Part shown: positions 1 through 5,300 of the stretch, piece after piece
Position numbering within the stretch: the first letter of the stretch is position 1
Layout of the letters: the number at the start of each line of letters is the position of its first letter
From: JACVRM01 sp036824245
GTDB lineage: Bacteria; Actinomycetota; Thermoleophilia; Gaiellales; Gaiellaceae
DNA length: 20,559 nucleotides
Assembly (NCBI GenBank): GCA_036824245.1
Contig: DAITAO010000055.1
Span: forward strand, 1-20,559
Direction: 5' to 3'
Program-made: the position numbers and the translations under genes
Notes under the pieces: model-generated
The model's input: only the letters and a program-made list of their open reading frames with translations
Databases searched by the model: none
What the model was told of the DNA's origin: nothing

Positions 1-165
1 GGCGGCTCGCTGGGCGGCCGCGCCGCCCTGGCCGTGGGCCTCGCGCTCGCCGCCATCGCCGTGCACAGCCTGTTCTACAACGCGTTCTTCGAGGATCCGA
101 TGACGTGGGGCCTGCTGGCGCTCACGGCTGCGCCGCTCGGTGTCGCTGCGAGGATGCGCGCATGA
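1..165 (+). CDS. C-terminal end of a membrane protein, probably O-antigen ligase family (5' partial)
   Basis: Frame 1 is open from the window edge to TGA at 163-165, giving 54 residues. The fragment has a hydrophobic stretch, the segment HSLFYNAFFEDPMTWGLLAL (residues 22-41), another hydrophobic run and a short basic tail (ARMRA). That segment resembles the conserved C-terminal region of O-antigen ligase/WaaL-like polytopic proteins, which join lipid-linked glycans to an acceptor at the outer face of the membrane. This is recalled family resemblance from a short piece, not a search. The stop overlaps the start of the PIG-L deacetylase in an ATGA arrangement, so the two are probably co-translated. 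An O-antigen ligase fits the glycan genes further downstream. It could also be another multi-pass glycan polymerase. Confidence 0.55.
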   Translation, partial: GGSLGGRAALAVGLALAAIAVHSLFYNAFFEDPMTWGLLALTAAPLGVAARMRA

Positions 166-797
166 TCGACGGCTGGCAGCGGGTGCTCGTCCTGGCGCCG
201 CACACCGACGACGGCGAGTTCGGCTGCGGTGGCACGATGGCGCGGCTCGCCGAGGGTGGCGCCGAGGTCCGCTACGTGGCCTTCTCGACCGCCACCAAGT
301 CGCTTCCCGAGGGCTTCTCGCACGACACGCTCGCCCGCGAGGTACGCGAGGCGACCGGCGAGCTGGACATCCCGGAGGCGCAGCTGACGGTGCACGACTT
401 CGACGTGCGCACCTTCCCGGAGCGGCGCCAGGACATTCTCGAGCTGCTGATCGCGCTCTGGGAGGAGTGGCGCCCCGACGCCGTGCTGCAGCCGAGCGTC
501 TACGACGTGCATCAGGACCACCAGGTGATCGCCGCCGAGGGGCTGCGGGCGTTCAAGCGCACCACCATCCTCGGCTACGAGATCCCGTGGAACAACTTCC
601 ACTTCGAGTACCAGGCATACGTCGCGCTCGAGCGGCAGCACATCGAGCGCAAGGTGACCGCGCTCTCCAAGTACGCCTCGCAACAGCACCGGCGCTACTC
701 CGATCCGGAGTACATCTGGGCGATCGCGCGCACGCACGGCATCAACGTGAACCGCGAGTACGCGGAGGTCTTTCAGGTCTACCGGATCGTCGGCTAG
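162..797 (+). CDS. PIG-L family (LmbE-like) zinc-dependent N-deacetylase
   Basis: A 211-residue protein. It has the PIG-L/LmbE zinc motif near the N terminus (APHTDDGEFGCGG, about residues 11-23, the PHxDD signature) and the downstream HxDH-type motif in DVHQDHQ (about 116-122), which supplies the remaining metal ligand. The family removes acetyl groups from N-acetylglucosamine-type sugars; MshB, Bca and GPI-pathway PIG-L are examples. The length is typical of short bacterial members, and there is no signal peptide, so it should act in the cytoplasm. I chose ATG 162 because it overlaps the upstream stop as ATGA and the protein then begins directly before the first beta strand (VLVLAPH). An upstream in-frame ATG at 105 would only add a low-complexity extension. 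The substrate is unknown; the glycan context suggests an amino-sugar intermediate. Confidence 0.85.
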   Translation: MIDGWQRVLVLAPHTDDGEFGCGGTMARLAEGGAEVRYVAFSTATKSLPEGFSHDTLAREVREATGELDIPEAQLTVHDFDVRTFPERRQDILELLIALWEEWRPDAVLQPSVYDVHQDHQVIAAEGLRAFKRTTILGYEIPWNNFHFEYQAYVALERQHIERKVTALSKYASQQHRRYSDPEYIWAIARTHGINVNREYAEVFQVYRIVG

Positions 798-811
798 CAA
801 CCGACTGTTTT
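789..811 (+). terminator. Weak intrinsic-terminator-like hairpin after the PIG-L gene
   Basis: GTCGG (789-793) can pair with CCGAC (801-805) around a 7-base loop holding the stop codon, and is followed by the T-rich TGTTTT. The stem is only 5 bp, so this is a modest candidate. Confidence 0.35.
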
Positions 812-868
812 GTGGACCTCGGCGGCTCGATTCGGTGTAGAAGTTGCAGACGACCGCGGGAGGTGCAC

Positions 869-1279
869 GTGCTGTCGGGAAGAAGACTCGCGACACTCGT
901 TTTCCTGGCCATTGGACTGGCACTTGCGAGTGCGCCGGTGGCGAGCGCGAAGATCTGGTTCAAAGGCGTCGCCGGCCGGACGGTCGCACCCGGTCAGCTC
1001 GTCCGCGTGTACGTGCCGGGCTGCGAGGGAAACCCTGCCTGCGAAAACACCGTCAAAGGAGTGCGCATCTTCGTCAGCCCGTGGACGTCTTCGCGGCGCG
1101 TGAGCACTTCGCCTGAGGCACGCCGCTTCGTAGGCAGAGTGGGCTCGGGCGGCAAGCTCGCCTTCCGCATCCCCAGCGTGCGCGCTGGTGAGTACCGGCT
1201 CATCGCCTACGTTACGTGGCCGCCGAGTTCCCGGTTCCTACCGGTCTCCGGAGCGTTCAGGATCGGTCAGCGGCCGTAG
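869..1279 (+). CDS. Small secreted protein of unknown function
   Basis: A 136-residue protein. GTG 869 is preferred because GGGAGG (858-863) lies 5 bases upstream; GTG 863 is in frame but overlaps that site. The N terminus is a signal peptide: LSGRR, then a hydrophobic core, then an APVASA cleavage region ending near residue 27. The mature part is about 109 residues and looks beta-rich. It has two close cysteines in PGCEGNPACEN, which could form a disulfide, and a C-terminal AGEYRLIAYVTWPP segment like a small Ig- or fibronectin-type fold. I do not recognise a named family. It stands alone, with a 71-base gap from the PIG-L gene and a hairpin after its stop. Confidence 0.7.
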   Translation: MLSGRRLATLVFLAIGLALASAPVASAKIWFKGVAGRTVAPGQLVRVYVPGCEGNPACENTVKGVRIFVSPWTSSRRVSTSPEARRFVGRVGSGGKLAFRIPSVRAGEYRLIAYVTWPPSSRFLPVSGAFRIGQRP

Positions 1280-1299
1280 CCCCCGTCGAAGACGGAGGC
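1279..1299 (+). terminator. Hairpin between the secreted protein and the cysteine-rich gene
   Basis: GCCCCCGTC (1279-1287) pairs with GACGGAGGC (1291-1299) around a GAA loop, with one C/A mismatch among nine positions. It begins at the last base of the upstream stop codon. There is no T-tract. It ends two bases before the predicted -10 element of the next gene. Confidence 0.4.
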
Positions 1300-1300
1300 T

Positions 1301-1306
1301 TACACT
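1301..1306 (+). promoter_or_regulatory. Predicted -10 hexamer TACACT for a leaderless transcript
   Basis: TACACT matches TANNNT and is followed by exactly 6 bases (GAGGAC) and then ATG 1313, so transcription should begin at or next to the A of the start codon. The same geometry recurs at several other starts in this window. Confidence 0.5.
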
Positions 1307-1312
1307 GAGGAC

Positions 1313-1570
1313 ATGCTCCGTCGGCTCTCGGTTCGGATGGCACCCCTCACGAGTCGCGCCGCCGAGTACGCGCCGATGGCGCCCGCTTGCTGCAACGCGT
1401 GCCGCACGTGCACGACGACGAACGTCGTGGCGCTCGCGTCGGGCGGCGTGGTGGCCGCGGGTGTGGCGCTCGGCCGGGTCGTACGCAGGGTGATGCGGCG
1501 GTCTCAGGCGGCCAGGATGCCGGTGACGTACATCACCGCCACGCCGGCCAGGAAGCCGCCCAGCACGTAG
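1313..1570 (+). CDS. Small cysteine-rich protein with one likely membrane segment
   Basis: An 85-residue ORF of unrecognised family. The coding case rests on very strong G/C bias at third codon positions along the first 65 or so codons and on a well-placed -10 element before the ATG. The protein has a basic N terminus, a cluster CCNACRTC (residues 26-33, a CCxxCxxC pattern that could bind metal or form disulfides), a hydrophobic Ala/Val/Gly segment at about 38-54 that could span the membrane, and a basic tail RVVRRVMRR. The last 67 bases overlap the end of the convergent ZIP gene; the residues encoded there (after about 64) look less natural, so the extreme C terminus may be recent read-through. 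Lying beside metal genes, a metal-linked role is possible but is only inference. Confidence 0.5.
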   Translation: MLRRLSVRMAPLTSRAAEYAPMAPACCNACRTCTTTNVVALASGGVVAAGVALGRVVRRVMRRSQAARMPVTYITATPARKPPST

Positions 1571-2700
1571 GGCGACGAGAGCCCGCCCGCTACGCGGCGC
1601 GCAACATGCCGGCCGACCTCGAAGACGACCTCCAGGGCGGCTCCCGCCGCAGCCGCGAAGAAGAGCACGGCCAGCAGGTCGCTGGTCACGAAGCCGCCCA
1701 GCCAGCCGCCGGCGATCGTGGGCGCTCCGGCGATCAGAACGAGCGCGGCCAGCCGGCCGAGCGACGCGCGCCGCCCGCCTTCGGCGAGCGGTGCGGCGAT
1801 GCCGAGCCCCTCGGTGACGTTGTGGATCATGAAGCCGACGATCAGGAACGTCCCGAGCGTCAGCTCGCCCAGCGTGAACGACGTGCCGATGGCGAGCCCT
1901 TCGCCGAAGTTGTGCAGCCCGATGCCGACCGCCACGAGCGTGGCCAGCGCGAGCGCGCCTGAGCTTCCGTCGCTGCCCTCCGCGCCCAGCCGTCGTGAGA
2001 TGAAAGTCAACGTCAGGTACGAGAGCGCGACCCCGAGCAGCACGAGACCGAAGCCGCCCAGCGCGCTCGGCAATGCCGCCTGCAGCTCGAGCGCCTCGGA
2101 GAGCGCCTCGACGGCCAGGAACGCGAGCAGCCCGGCCGTGAATGCCATGAACGCGGCCAGCCAATGCGGGGCTGCGGTGCGCAGAGACGGCAGCCAGAGC
2201 AGCCCCAGGGCGATCGGAATGATGCCCACGAGCACGCCTACGACGGCGTAGCCGAAGACGCTGTCCACCGACGGGCCGGGGGTCTCGACGGCCGCGGCGA
2301 TCTCCTTCGTCGTCTGGATGCCGGTCGAGCTCGTCACGCCCACCGCGATGGGCTCCTCTTCGACCCACGTGTACGGGACGACGATCGTGCTCGACCGCAA
2401 GCGTCCGAGCGTCTGGGGCCCGTCGAGCTCGTAGTTCACGATCGCGTCGTCCACAGTCACCGTTGCGATCTTCAGGTCGTCGGCCTGCGGATTGGTGACG
2501 CGGATGCGGATCTCGCCCGGCTTGAACTCGACGCGCCTGATGTCGAACTCGTCGGCCGGCGGCGGGTTGGCTCCGAGCAGCTCGGTGAGCGAGCTCCCGG
2601 CGGCGGTGAACGCGGAGACGACGGACACCAGCAGCACGACCGGCACGAGCGCCCACAGGCGCCAGCGTCCCCAGCCACGCACTGCAGCCACGGTCGTCAT
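1504..2700 (-). CDS. ZIP family metal transporter with an extracytoplasmic N-terminal domain
   Basis: A 398-residue protein. After a first membrane segment (about 14-33) comes a soluble beta-rich stretch (about 48-140, starting near FDIRRVEFKPGEIRIRV) predicted to lie outside the cell, then a ZIP transporter of about eight segments. ZIP signatures are clear: HNFGEG (263-268) and HNVTEG (293-298), which carry the His/Asn/Glu metal ligands in the two central helices; a charged Gly/Ser loop (about 238-248) precedes the first. ZIP proteins usually import Zn, Fe or Mn into the cytoplasm. Its ATG overlaps the stop of the multicopper oxidase gene by one base (TGATG on the minus strand), so the two should be translated together, and the divergent regulator is MntR-like. 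Mn or Fe is therefore a likelier substrate than Zn, but direction and metal cannot be settled from sequence. Confidence 0.85.
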   Translation of the reverse strand: MTTVAAVRGWGRWRLWALVPVVLLVSVVSAFTAAGSSLTELLGANPPPADEFDIRRVEFKPGEIRIRVTNPQADDLKIATVTVDDAIVNYELDGPQTLGRLRSSTIVVPYTWVEEEPIAVGVTSSTGIQTTKEIAAAVETPGPSVDSVFGYAVVGVLVGIIPIALGLLWLPSLRTAAPHWLAAFMAFTAGLLAFLAVEALSEALELQAALPSALGGFGLVLLGVALSYLTLTFISRRLGAEGSDGSSGALALATLVAVGIGLHNFGEGLAIGTSFTLGELTLGTFLIVGFMIHNVTEGLGIAAPLAEGGRRASLGRLAALVLIAGAPTIAGGWLGGFVTSDLLAVLFFAAAAGAALEVVFEVGRHVARRVAGGLSSPYVLGGFLAGVAVMYVTGILAA

Positions 2701-3698
2701 CAGTCCACGACGTTGAAGAAGGCCATCCAGCCGAGCTCGGTGAACTCCGACTGGTGCGCGTGGAACATGAAGCGGCCGGTGTTCGAGAAGTCGATCTCGA
2801 TGATGCCGCGCTGTCCCTGCGTGAGCATGACGGTGTCCGTGTACTCGAACGTGTCGCTCGTGCCCGTCGGGTAGTAGCGGAAGAAGTCGCCGTGCAGGTG
2901 GAACGAGTTGATGAGGTCGAACTCGGTCAGGTTGGCCAGGTAGATGCGTACGGTCTGCGAGCGCTTGACGGTGATCGGGTACTTCGCGTAGTAGAAGGTG
3001 AGCCCGTTGACGGTGTAGAAGTTGTTCTCGCCGTCCGCGTCGGTGTCGTAGCCGTTCAGCACCATGACCAGCTCCTGGGCCGGCTTGCGCGGCTTCGGCG
3101 GGTCGATGATGAAGGCGCCGTAGAGGCCCTTGTGGATGTGCTTCTTGAGCGGCGTCGAGTGGCAGTGGTAGAGCTGCATCCCGTAAGGCCGCGCCGGGAA
3201 CTCGTACGTGAACGAATGCCCCGGGTGCACGACCTCGAAGACGCCGTCCATGTCAGCGGGGTGAATGCCGTGGAAATGGATGGTGTGCGGGTGCGAGCCG
3301 CCGTTCGTGAACTTCACGCGCAGCAGGTCGTCCTCGGTGGCGCGGATGACCGGGCCGGGAATCGTGCCGTTGTACGTCCACGCCGGGAAGATGACTCCCT
3401 GGGCGACCTCGATGTCGCGGTCGACGGCGACCAGGTCGTACTCGCGCACGCGGCCCGGCTGGTGGGGCAGCGCGGGCGGCGGAAAGAGCAGGTGGTCGAG
3501 GTCGTGCGGCCCGCCCGGCGCGGGCACCTTGTCCCCGATCATCGCCGCGTGGCCGATGGTGCTGTGATCGTGGAGAGCGTGCGCGGCTGCGCCTTCGGCG
3601 GCGGCTTTATCCGGCCAGGCGAGCCGCGCAGCCGGTGCCGCGGCCGCGACTGCCGCCGCTCCGACGAGCAGCTCCTTCCTGGAAATAGGTTTAGGCAT
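2700..3698 (-). CDS. Two-domain multicopper oxidase, exported
   Basis: A 332-residue protein, the size of two-domain (small laccase/nitrite-reductase-like) multicopper oxidases. Copper-ligand motifs are in the expected order: HTIHFHG (138-144), LYHCHS (176-181), HLHG (267-270) and FHAHQSEF (312-319). The N terminus (SRKELL, then an Ala-rich core to about residue 36) looks like a Tat-type signal, with RK in place of the usual RR; folded export would suit a copper enzyme. The segment before the first cupredoxin is His-rich (HALHDHSTIGH, 40-50). The family oxidises phenols or metal ions such as Fe(II), Mn(II) or Cu(I) with oxygen. Coupling to a ZIP transporter and an MntR-like regulator suggests metallo-oxidase activity. 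ATG 3698 has no Shine-Dalgarno site but a TAGAGT hexamer six bases upstream, so the mRNA is probably leaderless. Confidence 0.88.
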   Translation of the reverse strand: MPKPISRKELLVGAAAVAAAAPAARLAWPDKAAAEGAAAHALHDHSTIGHAAMIGDKVPAPGGPHDLDHLLFPPPALPHQPGRVREYDLVAVDRDIEVAQGVIFPAWTYNGTIPGPVIRATEDDLLRVKFTNGGSHPHTIHFHGIHPADMDGVFEVVHPGHSFTYEFPARPYGMQLYHCHSTPLKKHIHKGLYGAFIIDPPKPRKPAQELVMVLNGYDTDADGENNFYTVNGLTFYYAKYPITVKRSQTVRIYLANLTEFDLINSFHLHGDFFRYYPTGTSDTFEYTDTVMLTQGQRGIIEIDFSNTGRFMFHAHQSEFTELGWMAFFNVVD

Positions 3699-3716
3699 GA
3701 CTAAACTCTACTTTAG
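3690..3716. promoter_or_regulatory. Candidate DtxR/MntR operator between divergent starts, with the oxidase -10 element
   Basis: TTTAGGCATGACTAAA (3690-3705) is a 16-bp inverted repeat with 14 symmetric positions, and a second TTTAG at 3712-3716 forms an overlapping CTAAA-N6-TTTAG repeat (3701-3716), so the half-sites repeat every 11 bases. The first repeat contains the oxidase start codon (minus strand, 3696-3698); the second ends directly before the regulator ATG (3717). The AT-rich TTAG half-sites resemble those of DtxR/IdeR-type boxes. On the minus strand TAGAGT (3710 to 3705) sits six bases before the oxidase ATG; on the plus strand TAAACT (3702-3707) is the likely -10 of the regulator. 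Binding here would block both promoters. Confidence 0.65.
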
Positions 3717-4409
3717 ATGAAGGTTAGTAATGCCGCACAGGACTACCTCAAGGAGATCTACAAGCTCCAGAACGAGACCGGCCGCGCTACCACGACCACC
3801 CTCGCGGAGCGCCTCGGCGTGGCGCCGCCCTCCGTCTCGGCGATGGTGAAGAAGCTGGCCTTGCTCGGCCTTGCCGAGCACACGCGTTACCGAGGAGCCG
3901 TGCTCACGGCGCGCGGCGAGGCGGTGGCCATCGAGATGATCCGCCACCACCGGCTCATCGAGCAGTACCTCTCGAAGACGCTCGGGCTGCCCATCGACGA
4001 ATTGCACGCCGAGGCCGACCGGCTCGAGCATGCTCTGTCCGAGGAGCTCGAGGCGCGCATCGACGAGTCGCTCGGCTTCCCCACCCACGACCCGCACGGC
4101 GACCCGATACCGGACGCACGATTGAAGTTCGCGCGTGAGAACCTGCGGCCGGTGACGGACCTGCGTGTGGGCGAGCGCGCCGTCGTCCGCCGCGTCCCGG
4201 ACGGCGATCCGGAGCTGCTGCGCTACCTCACGGAGCTGGGGCTGGTGCCCGATGTGGAGGTGGTGCTCGCGGCATCGGCCCCGTTCGAGGGGCCGCTTAC
4301 TCTCCATGTCGCGGGTGGGGAGCGCGTGATCGCCCGCGAGCTCGGGGCGCGCATCGGCGTACATGCGCAGCACGGCCCGGTGAGCCAGACAGCCTGGCGT
4401 CAGGGCTGA
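3717..4409 (+). CDS. DtxR/MntR family metal-dependent transcriptional regulator
   Basis: A 230-residue repressor with full family architecture: winged helix (about 5-65, recognition helix near APPSVSAMVKKL), dimerisation and metal-binding domain (about 70-140), and a FeoA/SH3-like domain (about 147-220). Aligned by eye to DtxR, the metal positions are D9 (Met10 in DtxR, Asp8 in MntR), H78, E82, H97, D101 (Cys102 in DtxR), E104 and H105. The soft ligands Met and Cys are thus replaced by Asp, which resembles the oxygen-rich site of Mn-responsive MntR, although the MntR Glu11 position is K12 here. The FPTHDPHGDPIP segment (121-132) is also family-typical. It starts 18 bases from the divergent oxidase gene, without a Shine-Dalgarno site, and probably represses itself and the oxidase-ZIP operon when metal is plentiful. 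Confidence 0.9.
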   Translation: MKVSNAAQDYLKEIYKLQNETGRATTTTLAERLGVAPPSVSAMVKKLALLGLAEHTRYRGAVLTARGEAVAIEMIRHHRLIEQYLSKTLGLPIDELHAEADRLEHALSEELEARIDESLGFPTHDPHGDPIPDARLKFARENLRPVTDLRVGERAVVRRVPDGDPELLRYLTELGLVPDVEVVLAASAPFEGPLTLHVAGGERVIARELGARIGVHAQHGPVSQTAWRQG

Positions 4410-4449
4410 ATCGCCCGACGAGGCTGACTGCAGGATTGCGCGCGCCCGC

Positions 4450-4455
4450 TAGGGT
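4450..4455 (+). promoter_or_regulatory. Predicted -10 hexamer TAGGGT upstream of the tandem VOC gene
   Basis: TAGGGT lies 27 bases before ATG 4483. This gene also has a strong AGGAGG site (4472-4477), so unlike its neighbours it seems to have a short leader of about 20 bases. Confidence 0.35.
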
Positions 4456-4482
4456 AGGGCCGCAATCGAGCAGGAGGTGCGA

Positions 4483-5238
4483 ATGAGCACACCGGTGCAG
4501 ACCGCAGTAGGAGCTTTCGTGTGGCACGACCTCGGGTCGAGCGACCCGGAGAAGGCGCAACAGTTTTATACGACGCTGTTCGGCTGGCGGGCCGAGGCTA
4601 CGAAGGTGGGCGAGCACGACTACACGACGCTCGTGGCCAACGGGCAGCCTCACGGCGGCTTGTGGCCGCCGAGCGACGCCCCCGACGCCTGGGTCGGCCA
4701 CGTGCTCGTCGACGACGTCGACGCGACTGCCGACCGGGCCAAGGCTGCCGGCGGGTCGGTGCTGACAGGACCGATGGACGTCCCCGACGGCGGGCGGTTC
4801 GCGATCATCAGCGATCCGCAGGGCGCCGTCTTCTCGGCCTACAAGCCGGGAAGCTCGTGGTCGCCTGCCGAGGGCGTGTTCGTCTGGGACGAGCTGCAGA
4901 CGAAGGACATCGAAGGCGCAAAGAGCTTCTACGGAGACGTCTTCGGCTGGACGTACGCGGACCAGGACATGGGCGGAGGGTTCACGTACACGATGTTCCG
5001 GTCCGGCGACACCGACCGGGCTGGGGCAAATCCGCTGCCCCCCGATTCGCAGACGCCCACCCACTGGTTGACGTACATCGGCACCTCGGACGTCGATGCG
5101 ACGGTCGCCAAGGCGAGAGAGCTCGGCGCGACCGTCTACATGGAGCCGATGGACATCCCGGAAGTCGGGCGGTTTGCGGTGCTCGCCGACGCGACGGGTG
5201 CTGCATTCGGGCTCTGGAAGGGCACTTCCGGCAACTAG
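4483..5238 (+). CDS. Tandem-domain VOC/glyoxalase-like protein (Rv0577/CFP32-like)
   Basis: A 251-residue cytosolic protein made of two similar VOC domains, about residues 8-122 and 125-249. Each begins with a Phe-Val-Trp-(His/Asp) strand (GAFVWHDL, GVFVWDEL), followed by a FYTTLFGW or FYGDVFGW helix, and ends with a GRFAI/GRFAV segment and DPQGAVFSAYK or DATGAAFGLWK. This pattern matches the mycobacterial Rv0577 group of VOC proteins, linked by others to methylglyoxal detoxification, though the ligand is often unclear. ATG 4483 is chosen over an in-frame GTG at 4477 because AGGAGG (4472-4477) is spaced 5 bases from it and overlaps the GTG. The gene is followed by a long hairpin, so it is probably monocistronic. 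Confidence 0.85.
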   Translation: MSTPVQTAVGAFVWHDLGSSDPEKAQQFYTTLFGWRAEATKVGEHDYTTLVANGQPHGGLWPPSDAPDAWVGHVLVDDVDATADRAKAAGGSVLTGPMDVPDGGRFAIISDPQGAVFSAYKPGSSWSPAEGVFVWDELQTKDIEGAKSFYGDVFGWTYADQDMGGGFTYTMFRSGDTDRAGANPLPPDSQTPTHWLTYIGTSDVDATVAKARELGATVYMEPMDIPEVGRFAVLADATGAAFGLWKGTSGN

Positions 5239-5244
5239 CGTCAT

Positions 5245-5288
5245 CGGCCCGGGGGACGCCGGCCACGCCGGCCTGCGCCCCCGGGCCG
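5245..5288 (+). terminator. Long GC-rich hairpin after the VOC gene, touching the next promoter
   Basis: CGGCCCGGGGG (5245-5255) pairs perfectly with CCCCCGGGCCG (5278-5288), an 11-bp stem. The 22-base interior holds two GCCGGC hexamers (5259-5264 and 5268-5273) that can form an inner stem. There is no T-tract. The next base is the first of the predicted -10 hexamer of the CDF gene. Confidence 0.55.
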
Positions 5289-5294
5289 TAGCCT
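5289..5294 (+). promoter_or_regulatory. Predicted -10 hexamer TAGCCT for a leaderless CDF transcript
   Basis: TAGCCT is followed by 6 bases (GTCCGT) and GTG 5301. No Shine-Dalgarno site is present. The hexamer directly abuts the upstream hairpin. Confidence 0.5.
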
Positions 5295-5300
5295 GTCCGT

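Noticed and set aside
140..862. Upstream extension of the secreted-protein frame through the PIG-L gene
   Set aside because: Shadow frame of the PIG-L gene; the signal peptide and ribosome binding site place the true start at 869 (or 863).
1238..2656. A 472-codon minus-strand ORF in another frame over the ZIP gene
   Set aside because: Arg/Ala-rich translation typical of a shadow frame in GC-rich DNA; the ZIP frame has clear family motifs over the same bases.
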